Shown: positions 21,884 to 34,030, counted from the first letter of the stretch. The stretch is DNA of 64,000 nt from Meconema thalassinum (GCA_946902985.2 OX336397.1:188298813-188362812); one strand, 5' to 3'. Notes: generated by a model not told the origin, from the sequence alone. Numbers and translations are program-made.

Positions 21884-22655
21884 CAGTTTTTGGAGCAGAG
21901 GCCCAATGAACCAGGTCCATCGGGAACACAACAATCCCGGGGGAATGGTAACGAAAAAAAACTTCGAATTCACAGTAGAAGATAGAATTTTGAACACTTT
22001 CACTTCCAGAATTATTAAATGGCAAGCAGAGGATGATGACATAATTCAACAGAATGACGAACGAAAAGAAATGGGTACAAGAATTAGAATGCCAATCATA
22101 TCATGCGAAGTATTCGGTATGCCTGTCGATACTTTGATTGATATTGGGGCTATGCTTTGTCTTGTGAGTGAGAAGCTTTATATTCTGTGGAAGCTCAAAG
22201 AGAATTTACAGGAAATTCCAGTATCAGGAATTAAGATCCAAGGAATAATACCCAACAAAATATCTCTGTGTAAAACTCAATTATACTTATGTATTACGAT
22301 TGGAGGACATGATTTCCGACATGTGTTTGTAGTAATGAAGGACATGGCTTTTGACATGATATTGGGAGCGGATTTCATTCAGAAATATCAAGCAGTGATA
22401 GACATGAAGACAGAGACGATCAGATTCAAGAATACCGAAGAGATTAACTTCGAGGGAAAAGAAGAGGAAGACATCGAGGGAGATGCTCAATGGTCTCTGA
22501 TTTTTCATGAGGCTGAAGGAAGAGAAGTCTACACTGAGAAGGAGTCCCCAGAGCTAGGGAAGATTTTGGAAGAATATCACGATATTTTCGATATTAAACC
22601 TGGTGAAATTAAAGATTTTGAACATTGTGGAAGTAAACAACAATGGAAGCTATGA
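21804..22655 (+). pseudogene. Retropepsin-like protease frame
   Basis: The frame overlaps the end of gag by 80 nt and is in the +1 frame relative to gag, so expression would need a frameshift. The open part begins before the Met at 21804 context; the protease domain spans about residues 90-215. The active-site region reads TLIDIGAMLCLVS, with Ile where retropepsins have Thr or Ser after the catalytic Asp. The second conserved block DMILGADFIQKY is present. After GKILEEYHDIFDIKPGE, the lead-in to reverse transcriptase, the frame leaves the expected path at about 22626 and stops. With the altered active site and missing partner domains I treat it as non-functional. Confidence 0.75.
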
Positions 22656-22737
22656 AGTCGCCCATACACGAACTGGTAACATCGTGGGAACTTATATTGC
22701 ATCGAATTTGAAGATTTATTATTCAAGAACCAGATGA
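22627..22737 (+). pseudogene. Integrase C-terminal remnant
   Basis: A 36-codon frame ending in TGNIVGTYIASNLKIYY and a stop at 22735-22737 resembles the extreme C-terminus of Gypsy integrases. It abuts the protease-reverse transcriptase lead-in directly, which marks the join left by a deletion of almost all of pol. 54 bp of AT-rich sequence separate it from the 3' LTR; no clear polypurine tract is seen. Confidence 0.6.
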
Positions 22738-22791
22738 TTTGATGTGTAGATAGGAAAAATAAAAATTTTTCAATTTTTATTTTTTGCTAGG

Positions 22792-25700
22792 TGTGCCCAA
22801 CTCTAGGAATGGGTATTCCAAGATTCAGACACCTAGATATCAAGGGAAAGGCTACAGCCGCTTTTGAAAGTTGAGATATTTGAATATCGCGCTACATTGC
22901 TTCTCGAAGCAATTGGAAAGAATATACCGATACTTGCATGTCAAGTGACGTAGCGAGTAATAGCAGAGGTCGAGGCTATTTATTGATTAAATAGTTAACC
23001 ATGGAGTAGAGACTTGAGACTTGGATCAGATTACTGGCACGGCCAAATGAAAGAGAATGCAATTAGTATCAAGTAAATCGGACCAGGGATTCCTGAGATA
23101 TGAGGATTTCTAGATTTCAGCGTGATGACGCGTGACCCTGACAGTTTTGAATAAAAGCCGGCCGGCCGAAGCATCAATAGCTCATTCCAACACAAGCACT
23201 TGCCGAGCAAGTTTGCTGCTACGCTGAGCCAAGGCACATGGTTGCCGGATCTACGCAGAAGTAATTTTCAAAGTTGTGATAGTCACAAAAAGTGCTGCGC
23301 TACGAAGTGGAACTTTGTAAGTTTCCGGCGAGGAGAATCACTGAGGTGATTGATTTTTTTTCTACAGACATTAGTGGAAATATTTATGTTTCTACATGGA
23401 CATATGCTAGACTTTGTCTAGAATTAGTACTTTGTCACAGTCCAGTAATAACCTAATACTTGGATGTTTAAGTCCATTTCAGTCAGTTTTCATATTTGTA
23501 ACTGGTTAACCACTCCGATCTATCAGTACACTGAAGACCAGTCTATCTCGGTGTTGTTCATTAGTCTACGCAGGGAAACTACAAGTTGCTTAGCGCATGG
23601 TAGATGGTGTTAAACCATGCCCAGGGAACGATCTTCAGAACAGCCGTTGATTGGTTAGACTGTCAGTGTCTTCTTGTATTGATAAGATTACCGTGAGTTA
23701 TGTTACAACTGACATATCTAAGAATAGATCACTTAGATCTGACCCCATTTAAACAAACTGTTATGGCTTTGATAGAAGCCCATATTAAAATGGAACAACA
23801 GTTAATTCAAACGTCAAGAGATACTACCACTATGTCTGACTAGACGGATTGTGGGTATATAATGGCGGCCGATACAAGGATTATACGTGCTTGTCCGATA
23901 GGGCATGTCTATGGATAGATCTGGTACAGACCAGGTTTACTACGCTTCAAGACCATCAAGAAATGTAAGCCACATTTGAATTATATTATGCCTAGCTAAT
24001 TGGAACAAACTATTTTTCTGCAGATGACCAACACATTTATTTTTCTTCGTATTTAAATCTTGCAATGATTTACGCAAGACTTATTAGAGTTATTCTGAGT
24101 ATTTTCAGCACTCAGAACAGTTTAGGATCGATGACCGAGCATTTCGAGCATTTATTTGAATATTTCATATTTTTGGGAAATCACGGTAATCAACCGATGT
24201 AACTGTAAAAGTTAATAATTATTTTTTGTTGAGGAATGGATATTTTTTCCATATTCGAAGGTTCGAACATGTGGATTCTCACATAATGAGATGATAATTA
24301 AACATATTTAAACTAATACAAAAAATAATAATAATAATAATAATCCACTAATAATAATAATTTTTATAATTTTTCTAAATAATTCTTGGATATTATATTT
24401 TATAATAATCATATGTATTGAGAGAGAGCCTATGAAGTAGTTTAATCATTTCTAGTTTGGAACAGGAGATTTTCCGAAGGAGAGTGGTTAGCGCAAGCCC
24501 GCATTCGACCAACATTTCAGTTCTGGTTGAACAGTTGATATTTGCAATGAGCAAAGTATATTTTTCAGATAATACGGAGAGGCATGAAACGGGAAGCAAA
24601 TGATATTTGTATCAAATAGGATATTTTTGTATTTATATAAAATCATGACGTAAATACACTCGAAAGTGAAATAAAGATTTTCATAAGTATGGTAAATTCA
24701 CGGGTTGAACTGAATGGTAAAATAAAATAAACTTGTAAGTTTATTAATCTTCCAGTGTTGATAACAAGCAGAGGCTTGATTTATTGTACAAATTTTGGGA
24801 AGAAAATGTATATGTGTGAAGTAGTTGAAATGCCATTCCCAGGTGCGCATGTTTAAGTCGCAGGAATGAGGAGATTTTTTCGAGCATCAATCAAATAGCA
24901 GGTTCGATGGCTCAGGTTTATAGTAGGAGTATTGGAACCACACATTTCGTCGTATGAATAACCCGAAGGTTATTTCTTAGAAACCATCAGTTCTTATTTC
25001 AACCTTGTTTACGAATTCCATTTAGACTTTGATTTTGCTAGAACCCGGATTTGTCATGATAGTAGTTTATTCTTCTTCAGAGGAAGACCTTTGCCGTTGT
25101 TGTTGTAATATTGTGTTCTTACACAAATAATAGAATGGGCCACTGCCAATTAGAAATAATTCTTTAACCACGAATAATTTGAAGGATATTTTCAATCCTA
25201 GTGCCATGAACTAAATGAATTTATTATGAAGCTATAATTCTTATTTCCGCATTCTGTCGAAGAATTGCAAGTTGTGAAAATTACTAAAAATGGCCATGAA
25301 TAAAATATTTTTTTATAATAATGATTCCAAGTGGAAAATTGAATAGTTGAATGGTTCAACAATTTATTGATCAAGTTGATGATTCAGAAATCATGTATTT
25401 TGTTAGGAACTTGAATTTAATAATCGAGTCACTTCTCGAATGTTTAATGTCAGAAGAACAATTAATTGTGGCTGTGCTTCGCACAGTTCTTCGATGCTAT
25501 GTTCAAGGTCAAATACTTTTCAGATGTTATTAATATGTGTAAATAATGTGTGTTGATTCATGATAATAATATTTTTCGACTATATATTTTTGAAACTGGA
25601 AAAATAAGTGAAAGTTAAAAATTCTATGAACATTTATTCTACGAGTGTTAATATTATGTAAATTCAAACAGTGATCTACGATATTTCCAGTAGAGACAAT

Positions 25701-26117
25701 TAAATTTGAACTGGAATTAATCATAAATAATTTTGGAACACAGTCTACAGGACTGACAATCACACTTGTGTTTCCAAAAAAATAATTGTCAAATGTGTTT
25801 GGAAAATGTCTGTATATTGTGTAAATAGGAGTGTGGATCGCCACACGTGAGTGATGCTGTTTTGAGCATCTTTGCAGTCAATTTTAACTTCAAAATAAAC
25901 TGAGATAATTTTACTTGATGTGTTACGCCCAATTGAATCTCCTTCTATCCTTATTGTTGCATTGAGCCAAAAATCAGTAAAGCATTTTTTTCATTTGATG
26001 TCGTTTTTGCGATTTGCTTTAACCCATCTGGCGCTCCGGGATATTTTGACTCTCGTGCTGACTGATTATTGGTAAAATGCATATGTGGTCGTGCGGACTC
26101 CGGTCTAAACTGGCACA
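22792..26117 (+). repeat. 3' LTR (3,326 bp)
   Basis: Direct repeat of the 5' LTR without the SINE. It starts TGTGCCCAACTC and ends GGCACA, followed by the GTAT duplication and Maverick polymerase sequence. Minus-strand reading through its end into the polymerase frame (25951-26298) is coincidental. Confidence 0.92.
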
Positions 26118-26609
26118 GTATGTCCATTCTTTTACGAATATTTTCCATTGTTTTTCCAAAAATGTCATTGTTAAATAATTTGTACAGATTTTTCTCAAAA
26201 TCATTTTTGGCTTGTTTTCGAAGGTTATTATTAAAATCAACGTATGCCGTTAGCCAAGGTCGTTGTTTAAACTTTAACACACGATGAACTTTTCTCAATT
26301 TTAGTCAATGAACTAAAGCCTGTTGAAGTGTTACGTAATAAACAACATACCGCCTTCGATTTCCAAAATGAGGAATTAGTTTTTTCAGAGACGAATCCTT
26401 AGGTTGTGTACACTCTGGTAGGTAAGGTAAATCGTTGTATAGATCATGAAGGTCAGATAGGTAATCAACATCAACGTCTAGAATGTATCCCACAGGATCA
26501 TCTTCCTTTAGTTTTCCTAGATCAACAGTATCTGGAGAAACCCACTGAATTCCGCCATAAGGAAGAGGATGGCACATAGCCCACCTGTATTGGTTGTTGG
26601 CATCATCAT
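26118..26609 (-). pseudogene. Maverick DNA polymerase B, central part
   Basis: The minus-strand frame shows motif A context (DDANNQYRWAMCHPLPYGG, about 26608-26550), a GYILDVDVDY segment, [14 protein letters not shown], and motif B context [20 protein letters not shown], ending at the insertion site next to MDI. One nonsense codon interrupts it at about 26302-26304. The segment continues into the 14941-15669 part across the inserted retrotransposon. Upstream of about 26609 the homology ends abruptly: the exonuclease and terminal-protein regions are missing. Confidence 0.88.
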
Positions 26610-27952
26610 TGTCGGTCTAATACAATCGACAGATTAAGGTTAACTGTACGTAATAACATAACTTCGGGTTAAATAAAATATACTAATTGTATCATTGACA
26701 TGAGTAGAGAATCGTTCTATAGTTGTATTTCCGCTAAAACCCTTCTGTCAAACAGCGAAAACGTTGCTTAACATGAACTAGACTACTTGTATACAACGAC
26801 TCTTTTCATAGAACAACAATAATTTGACTTCCCTTAAAATGCGGAACTTCCTTCGCACGAGCACTTTATAGCTCTAAAAATCCTCATATAACAATATATA
26901 TGCCATAAACAATTATCATCCACTATGTTAAACAATAACCAAAATGGATTAATTGTTATTAACGTTCTTCTGTAGGAACTTCTCTCAAATAAAGGCGTGA
27001 CACTCAGTATCATTTCACATGACTACTGATCTACCATTATACATGCTTAAGTTCTTCAAACGAAACTTCCAATTGTATTAACTCGTCTGTCGCAAATACA
27101 TGTAATAAAAATAATACTCCTGTCTCATCTCACTTGTCAAGCTTTAAATTGTTTATCGTTGTAATATCAGGTCGACAAAATGACGTGATGTTACACAAAT
27201 AGTGTAAAATAACACACATGTTATTTATAGTGTCAAATAGAATTCAATCTTGACCGGGAAACACTAGCATTGAATTCCTAGCCAAAGATTTGAATAATCT
27301 TCTATCAAAAGGTATTTCCTCTAACATATTAAATGAACAAAGCTCTCAGCTTTACAAATAATAAAAAGGTTTGTCAACGTCGTAATGTTTTTCCACTCTG
27401 CACAAAGAATGTTTATACGGATTAAGACTTCGGTCTTATCAAACGACTAGTATCTCCCAGATCGCCGACAGTTTATGTACAATAATGATATAACAATATC
27501 ATTCGATGTTTCTTCTGTTCTTGAAGTTAGATGTTGTTACATTAAAGTGCTCAAATTAAATTTAAAAAAGAATTTAATTTGAAGCTATGACATAATGTCA
27601 GAATACTTGGTTTAAATTAAAGTATTAAAATTCGAGAGTCGAAACGACTAGTCTTCTATGAGGCAATATAATTCCTCAAACAAAAATTTTGTCAGTTCCA
27701 CAACTGATCCGTTGAATAAAATTGAAAAATAGATGAAAGGCAATCATCTCCTAAATAATCTTGAAGCATAGAAATCTTAACAAACATCTGAAGTGTAAAA
27801 TACATGAGAACACTGAAATACATGAAATGTGAAAATATGGAGTAAGATCGTTGGCTCAGAATGTCACTAATCAAGCTCTATACTAAAAATAAGAGACACT
27901 GCTCCCTTATTTGGACGAAAACTTGAAGATCTATGTAAGTATTCACATAATA
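26610..27952. other. Unrecognised Maverick-interior or inserted sequence
   Basis: AT-rich, no open frame over 60 codons, no LTR-like duplication found by eye. It begins where polymerase homology stops and ends at the hAT target site. Continues at 30385 after the hAT element. Confidence 0.4.
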
Positions 27953-27960
27953 CTTTAGAT

Positions 27961-30376
27961 CAGGGGTGTCAAACTCATTTTTGCAGAGGGCCATATATTA
28001 AATTTAGAATGTGTAGGCGGGCCAGATTCAAATAAAAAAATGTTTTGAATTATTATACCATTTTATTTACTTAATTATATAATATATAATATACGCTTGT
28101 TAAAAATCATATCAAAGTTATAAAAGAGGGTAATTATTTTGAGCTCGAGGATCCAGATACGTGACTTCTATTGTTTTTGACAAGCTCATTGGTGTCAGGT
28201 ATCATATTCGTTTTAATTATTTTAAGAATTGATTGGAGATGTTCATTCGTAAGTCTTGTGCGATGTTTGTTCTTATTTATTTTCATGACGGAAACATCTG
28301 CTCACATAAATAGGTGCTACCAAACATGCACAGAATGCGTGCTGCATGCTTTTTTAATTGCGGGTAGTTATCTAAACTCTTGAAATATTGTGTATAAAAT
28401 TTAAGAGCGTTAACCTCTATATATTTTCTTTCAAAATACTGTCTGATTGAAGATCTCTCAACTCCATTTGCAAATGAACTAGTGCCTGTGAAGCGTCAAA
28501 ATTGAATGGATTGTTGAAAATTGGGAATTTCATTTCATTCATTTTGTGGAAGTCTTCAAAACGATTGTTGAATTCCGTGATCAGATTTTGCAGAAGTGCA
28601 GAATATTGATCCAATTTACTTTGGTTCACCGTGCCAAATGATTTTAAATGAGAGAAATGATACAAAGTTTGATTTTTTACCTGATTTTCCCACAGCCTCA
28701 TTTTTGTTTCAAAGGCTTGAATTCATGAATACATTTGAGTGGCAATCAGATTTTTACCCGTTAACTTTACATTCAGATCAGTCAAGTGTTTATTCACATC
28801 TTCTAAAAAGGCACAATCAACCCACCAGTCATTGTCATAATCAATTGGGTTGCCTTTTTCTAACATGAAAGCTTGAATAGGGTCACGTAATGCAAAAAAA
28901 TCTTTCTAAAACTACTCCTCGACTGAGCCAACGAACTTCGGTGAACTTTTCGTCCAAATCTTGTAAAAACTGCCTGAACTGTCGGTGATTTAGTCCTCTG
29001 CGCCTTATAAAATTTACTATTTTAATTATAGGTTGCTTGACATGGTCCATTTTTAAATGTTTGGATGCCAATGATTCCTGATGAATTATAAAGTGAAATC
29101 CCACAAAATTCCCTGATGTTTTCTGTTTTAACTTATTTACAACGCCCGAATGTTTGCCAGCTATGGCAGGAGCGCCATCCGTAGTTGTGCTGCTAAGTAT
29201 ATTCCAGTCGAGTTCATATTCTGCTATCAAATTCTCAATTGCAGATTAAATATCATTTGCTCTTGTAGTACCTGTGAATGGGACGCACATTAATAGTTCT
29301 TCAGTAATTTCAAAGTTACTGTTAATACCTCGTATAAAAACAGCAAGTTGAGCTGTATCCTCAGTATCAGTGCTCTCGTCAACAGCCAGTGAAAACTTTG
29401 TGAATTCCTTAATTTTCTCCTTCAGTTGAAGAACCAAATTTTGAGATAATTCATTTATTCTTGAAGCAACAGTGTTTCTTGACAGCGAAATATTTTTAAT
29501 TATTGACTTTTGAAATGGAAATGAAACATCGGCCACTTTCAACATGCAGTCTTTAATAAACTCACCTTCAGTGAAAGGTTTTGATCTCTTCGCGATTTCT
29601 AATGCAATACTAAAACTTGATTTCAGAGCATCTTCGCTTTCAGTATTAGCTTTAGTAAACATCGATTGTTGACCTTGAAGTTTAGATTATAAAGATGACA
29701 ATGTGTCTATTCTTATTTTTTCAGTGTAACAATCGAATTTTGATTTATGACTCGTATCATAGTGTCTCTTCAAGTGAAATTCCTTACAAACAGGAACTGT
29801 TTGATTGCAAATCAAACACAGTGGTTTACCTTTCCATTCTATGAAAAAATATGCAATTTCCCATTTAGACTGAAAAACTCTGCACTCAATATCAACTTTA
29901 CGTTCTTGTGACATTATGCCAAAATTGTTACAATTATGGAACTCGACACAAAAATTATGGATATCGCTTGCGCACGACACAAACAAATGCACAATACCTT
30001 CACAATCACTGGACTTCACAATCACTATGTCGCAGTACAACTAAATTAACTAAAATCTTTCTCCGACCGTATCGCTTCGATTACTCGACTCAACTAACTA
30101 ACGTCGTGCCGACGCACTCCTTTTATATCAATAAGGAAGGTTCTAGTCTAGACTCGAAGCGCGTGGAAGATTCTAGCCTTCGTGGTATTTCCGCTTGTTG
30201 TTAAGAGATGGCGTTACTGTCTACCCCTCTCGCTTGTCTAGGCACGCGCTGCCCTTGAAATTACTTATAAATGTTGTAGTGTGCGCATTTTAAACTTCCG
30301 TAGAGGAGTCGAGTGAAGTCATGATTCTTCTGTCTGTCACACATTGCGATCACGGGCCGTATCTTTGACATCCCTG
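27961..30376 (-). mobile_element. hAT DNA transposon (Charlie-type, GTF2IRD2-like transposase)
   Basis: Terminal inverted repeats CAGGGGTGTCAAACTC (27961) and, inward from the right, CAGGGATGTCAAAGATAC (30376). The 8-bp duplication is CTTTAGAT at 27953-27960 and CTTTTGAT at 30377-30384 (7 of 8). Length is 2,416 bp, full-length for a compact hAT. Transposase is on the minus strand. Inserted in the unrecognised Maverick interior. Confidence 0.9.
28134..29914 (-). pseudogene. hAT transposase, nearly full-length, with stops
   Basis: Start ATG at 29914 (MSQERKVDIECRVFQSKW). A BED-type zinc finger follows with CLICNQTVPVCKEFHLKRHY (two Cys, two His), then a catalytic region (FTKFSLAVDESTDTEDTAQL in the 29662-29246 frame and WNILSSTTTDGAPAIAGKHS in the 29230-28883 frame), a long helical insertion and the C-terminal dimerisation segment (SVMKINKNKHRTRLTNEHL near 28250-28190). 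Three early pieces are in the same frame, separated by in-frame stops near 29685 and 29244. A frameshift follows near 28880, and a later stop near 28415. The source enzyme cuts and pastes hAT ends; this copy is inactive. Confidence 0.85.
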
Positions 30377-30384
30377 CTTTTGAT

Positions 30385-31843
30385 GTTTCCTCAGTTCAAG
30401 ATACTGAGATGGATCTGCATTCGAACCTCGGATCTGCGACCTCAGAGATAGGAAAAACGTTTCCTCTCCGGAATTCACCAACATTCGCCTGGGCTCGAAC
30501 GACATCCTTCTGGCAAATTCTTCTGTGGTTGCTGGGCTACCCTAGCATCTTGACAAATCTCTTCTGTAGAATCTTCATTCTCCGTCGCAAATATGTATCA
30601 GCATCATCATTGGAATATAATTTATAGAAATATTATATATAAATGGTGAATGAAATATTTCTATTGCTAATTGATGTTACATTAGTGTTCGTAGACTGAC
30701 GAAAATGTACAAGATGGACCGTACACTACGTCTGTATTCAAGAATGCGTCGTCTAACGAAGTTCCATCGTTGTATTTTAACTTCTGTTATCGAATATGTC
30801 TCTAGCGCATGACCATTTAGTTCATCATATCAACAGTGTCAATTATGTTGTATGAATCCACTTGAAGAATAATGATAGGCATTATGATAATGTTTATATG
30901 TTGCGCCAATGTTAAAAGTTCTTCGCTACTGTTCACTTGAACTCCGTTCGCCAACTTCACGTTGCAACTAAAAGGATATTCAGCTTTATTTCCAACACAT
31001 TTGAAAATCTGTCTTAACAGGTTTATATTGTCGAAATGGTAAATATAAGAACGCTCGACTTTCAACAGAACGTAGTAAGCGACCTGTTCTTTATATATAT
31101 TCACTTCGTTGAACTCAAATCTCAATTATATACGAGATATACCAATTTCAATGTTCCTCACAACTTCACATAAAATGAAAGTGCGGTAATCTCCTACGAT
31201 CTACGTTGCTATCCTCGCGTCTCCACAAGTCGACAGTCGTCGCAATCGGACAAAGCTTTGGGATCTCTGTTAACCCAGTAAAACACTTCCTCACTCTTCA
31301 AAGACTGCTGGAATAAGAACAACGATCCTTGGATCTTCCCCTACAAGTCGAAATTTTGGCGGCCATATCAATCTCCCACCATAATTTTAGCGCGTAGATT
31401 ACTAATGTTTATTTCTGCGTAGATTAACCGATCTGCGGTTTTTAAAGTATCAGACATAATTTCTTTTAATTTTCTCTTCATTACCAAATAATAAAATCTT
31501 CTTCAAAGGGCCTAAATGCATAATTTCACCAAATTATGTAGTTGAAGTTGATCCCGTCATCAATAAATCCTCTTCTCATTGGCTCTAACCTGGGATCCAA
31601 TAGCATAATTTATAACAATATTTATAATATTAATTTCCAAACTCACTGTTGCTATGCCAATTTTAGCCTTCTAGAAGCGTCTATTGTGCAATATATCACG
31701 TGATCGGGCTCTCCCACGGCCTCGAGCTTGTAACACTACCCTCCTGTGTTACACTTCCAGAATCTATATTTGCTGGTTAAATTTTATCATGGGGACGGAA
31801 AATACTCTTATTTTGTCCCAAAATAATTCAATTTCCGGGGGCA
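30385..31843. other. Unrecognised sequence with one open frame
   Basis: This region joins 26610-27952 once the hAT element is removed. A minus-strand frame of 102 codons at 30817-31125 (starting MRFEFNEVNIYKEQVAYYVL) has normal composition but no family I recognise. A 35-codon, Arg/Lys-rich plus-strand frame begins near 30704. TGTAACAC and GTGTTACA face each other near 31728-31751. The right end ...CCGGGGGCA stops exactly at the first base of right-arm polymerase homology and looks like an LTR-type CA end, but no partner copy was found. Confidence 0.35.
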
Positions 31844-32564
31844 ATACGTCTTGTGACTGACAGCAAAAAGGCAGAAAAGCTAATAGCAAAGCTTACATTT
31901 ATCGACAGAACAATTTATGGTCCTAACCTAGCAGCTTTCCACATGGCTAAACGTAACATTGTATTCAATAAGCCTATATATATTGGAATGTGTATACTGG
32001 ATATTTCAAAAACTCTAATGTATACACAACACTATGATGTCCTGCTGACCTATTATGGAACGAACAACCTTAAACTCATGTATATGGATACCGACTCGAT
32101 CATTTATTTGGTCCAACACCCAAGATGTATATCAAGACAAGTTGGATTTCCTAGAACACCTGGACACATCAGATTATCCTACTAATCACATATGTTACAC
32201 TACATCAAAGAAGAAAACGTTGGGGAAATTTAAAGACGAGGCTTGTAGACAAATTATAAAATCATTTGTTGGACTTAGAGCTAAACTGTACGCTTTTGAC
32301 ATAAATGGTAAAGAAATCAAAAAGATTAAAGGTATTAGCAGAGGTGTTGTCAAAAATTGTATAAGCTTTCAAGATTATAAGGATTGTGTCATGAAAAACA
32401 ATGCAAAAAGAATACCAATGAACATTATCGCTTCTGAACACGATATATCATCTATAAAACTAATCAAAATTGCTTTGTGTCCTGGTGATGATAAAAGAGT
32501 AATTGATGCTGATGGTATAGCTACACATGCCTATGGTCATTACTCAATCATTGACCATGCTTAA
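31844..32564 (+). pseudogene. Maverick DNA polymerase B, 3' part (right arm copy)
   Basis: Inverted copy of 14941-15669. It shows DRTIYGPNLAAFHMAKRN, motif C LKLMYMDTDSIIYL, and after a frame change the thumb part GISRGVVKNCISFQDY to the stop at 32562-32564. It starts at ATACGTCTTG, precisely where the left copy is interrupted by the retrotransposon, and lacks all upstream polymerase sequence. It preserves the C-terminal 130 residues better than the left copy. Confidence 0.85.
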
Positions 32565-33169
32565 AGAGTTAAGTTATAAATATCAAAATCCTCTATCTCT
32601 ATATCGCAAATACATAAAAACAAAACAATTTAGGACACTAAACAATAGCACTAAAAATAGAAAACAGCACCAATCAAGCCACACAGAAGGTATTCATACT
32701 TAAGGATAAATAAAATAGAAAACAAATAAACCCAACTCTACAATTTATATATCACAACCAATGTACTATGTGTAAATATTGCATATGTATTTAAAAATCT
32801 ATAAAAATATTGCATGGACACTTCTTGTACATTTTAATTACTACCCACTTCTGCCCACACCTAAAGCAAATTGAACCATGTACATTGACTAAATCAAAAA
32901 CATGTAAACAACAAAATTGGAAAATTCATGTTTTCATATTGACAAAAATTGAAAAAAAAACTTTAAACTGACATTTTAAAAACTGTAAATGGGAAATTGT
33001 AAAATTGACAAATGTGTAAAAAACAAATTGTATTATCCATGTTTCCATACTGACAATAATTCAAAAACTTTAAACTGAAATATAAAAAATAATATAAAAT
33101 AATTTTAAGTGGAAATTGAGGAATTCACTAATGTGTGAACACTAAAACTCTGTGTATGTGACTTAGCTT

Positions 33170-33835
33170 AAAAGGTTAGGTTAGGTGAGGACATGTTTGG
33201 TTAGGAGAACTAAGATTAGGTTAGGTGAACTGAAGTTATGTATGTGACCATGTAGATTACTGTTTTTGGAAAATATAAAAGTTAAAATGAAAAATATAAA
33301 ACATGAAAATGTAAAATCTAAAATGTAAAATAAAAAAATAAATTATCTAAAATCTAAAAAATGTAAAATAAAATCTAAAATGTTAAACAGTAAAAACGTT
33401 AAAATCTAAAATCTTTAAATGAGGTTTCTGTGGGTTAGGTTAGGTTAGGTTTGTTAGGTTAGGTTAGGCGAAGTTAGGTTAGGTTAGGTTAGATTAGGTT
33501 ATAACTAAGTTTATTATTTGTGCTGTCACATTTACTTCCATATTTGCTCCCACTTTTTGCTCCCACTTTTTGCTCTCACATTTGCTCCCAAATTTTTGCT
33601 CCCATATTTGTCCCACTTTTTGCTCTCACATTCGCTCCCCTCATTTTTGCTCCCAGTTCTTGCTCCCACATTTTGCTCCCCACATTTGCTACCACTTTGA
33701 AGTTAGGTTAGGTTATAACTTAGTTTATTATGTGTGCTCTGACATTTACTCTCATATTAGCTCTCACTTTGAAGTTAGGTTAGGTTAGGTTAGGTGATGT
33801 TTGGTTAGGTTAGGTGAGGTTAAATGAAGTTGGGT
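33170..33835 (-). repeat. Telomere-like tracts and 22-bp array, right arm
   Basis: GGTTAGGTTAGG runs near 33172-33188, 33432-33505, 33703-33717 and 33775-33830. The 22-bp array (TTTGCTCCCACTTTTTGCTC) lies at 33535-33700. AAAATCTAAAATGT-type tract at 33290-33420. Mirror of 13691-14335. Confidence 0.8.
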
Positions 33836-33839
33836 TGGA

Positions 33840-34030
33840 CTGAATGGCAGAGGCAAGAATTAAACCCGCCTTTTCTGACTTTTGCCTCACCAGACTGAGT
33901 GTACCCCGTTCCACTTGTGAGACCAGAAATTACATTTCTTGGCAGAGCCAGGAATCGAACCCAGGCCTCCGTATTGACATTCAAGATTACTATCCGCTGC
34001 ACCACGAGGTGGTCAATATAAGGCTGGTCT
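33840..34030 (-). mobile_element. SINE inside the right inverted repeat
   Basis: Mirror copy of 13497-13690; the B-box reverse complement GGAATCGAACCCAGG is at 33949-33963. Same relative position as in the left arm. Confidence 0.75.

Larger units (their letters stand above)
15670..26117 (+). mobile_element. Gypsy-like gag-protease retrotransposon with 3.3-kb LTRs
   Basis: The element starts TGTGCCCAACTC and ends AACTGGCACA, flanked by GTAT at 15666-15669 and 26118-26121. Two direct repeats (15670-19332, 22792-26117) flank 3,459 bp of internal sequence. The internal part holds an intact gag, a protease frame and then the last 36 codons of an integrase-type C-terminus. Reverse transcriptase, RNase H and most of integrase are absent. 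The structure fits a large non-autonomous (LARD-like) derivative that borrows enzymes from a relative. It lies inside the Maverick polymerase gene. Confidence 0.88.

Noticed and set aside
25951..26298. Single 115-codon protein on the minus strand
   Set aside because: It fuses Maverick polymerase with reverse-complement LTR sequence across an insertion junction; the last 50 codons are not real.
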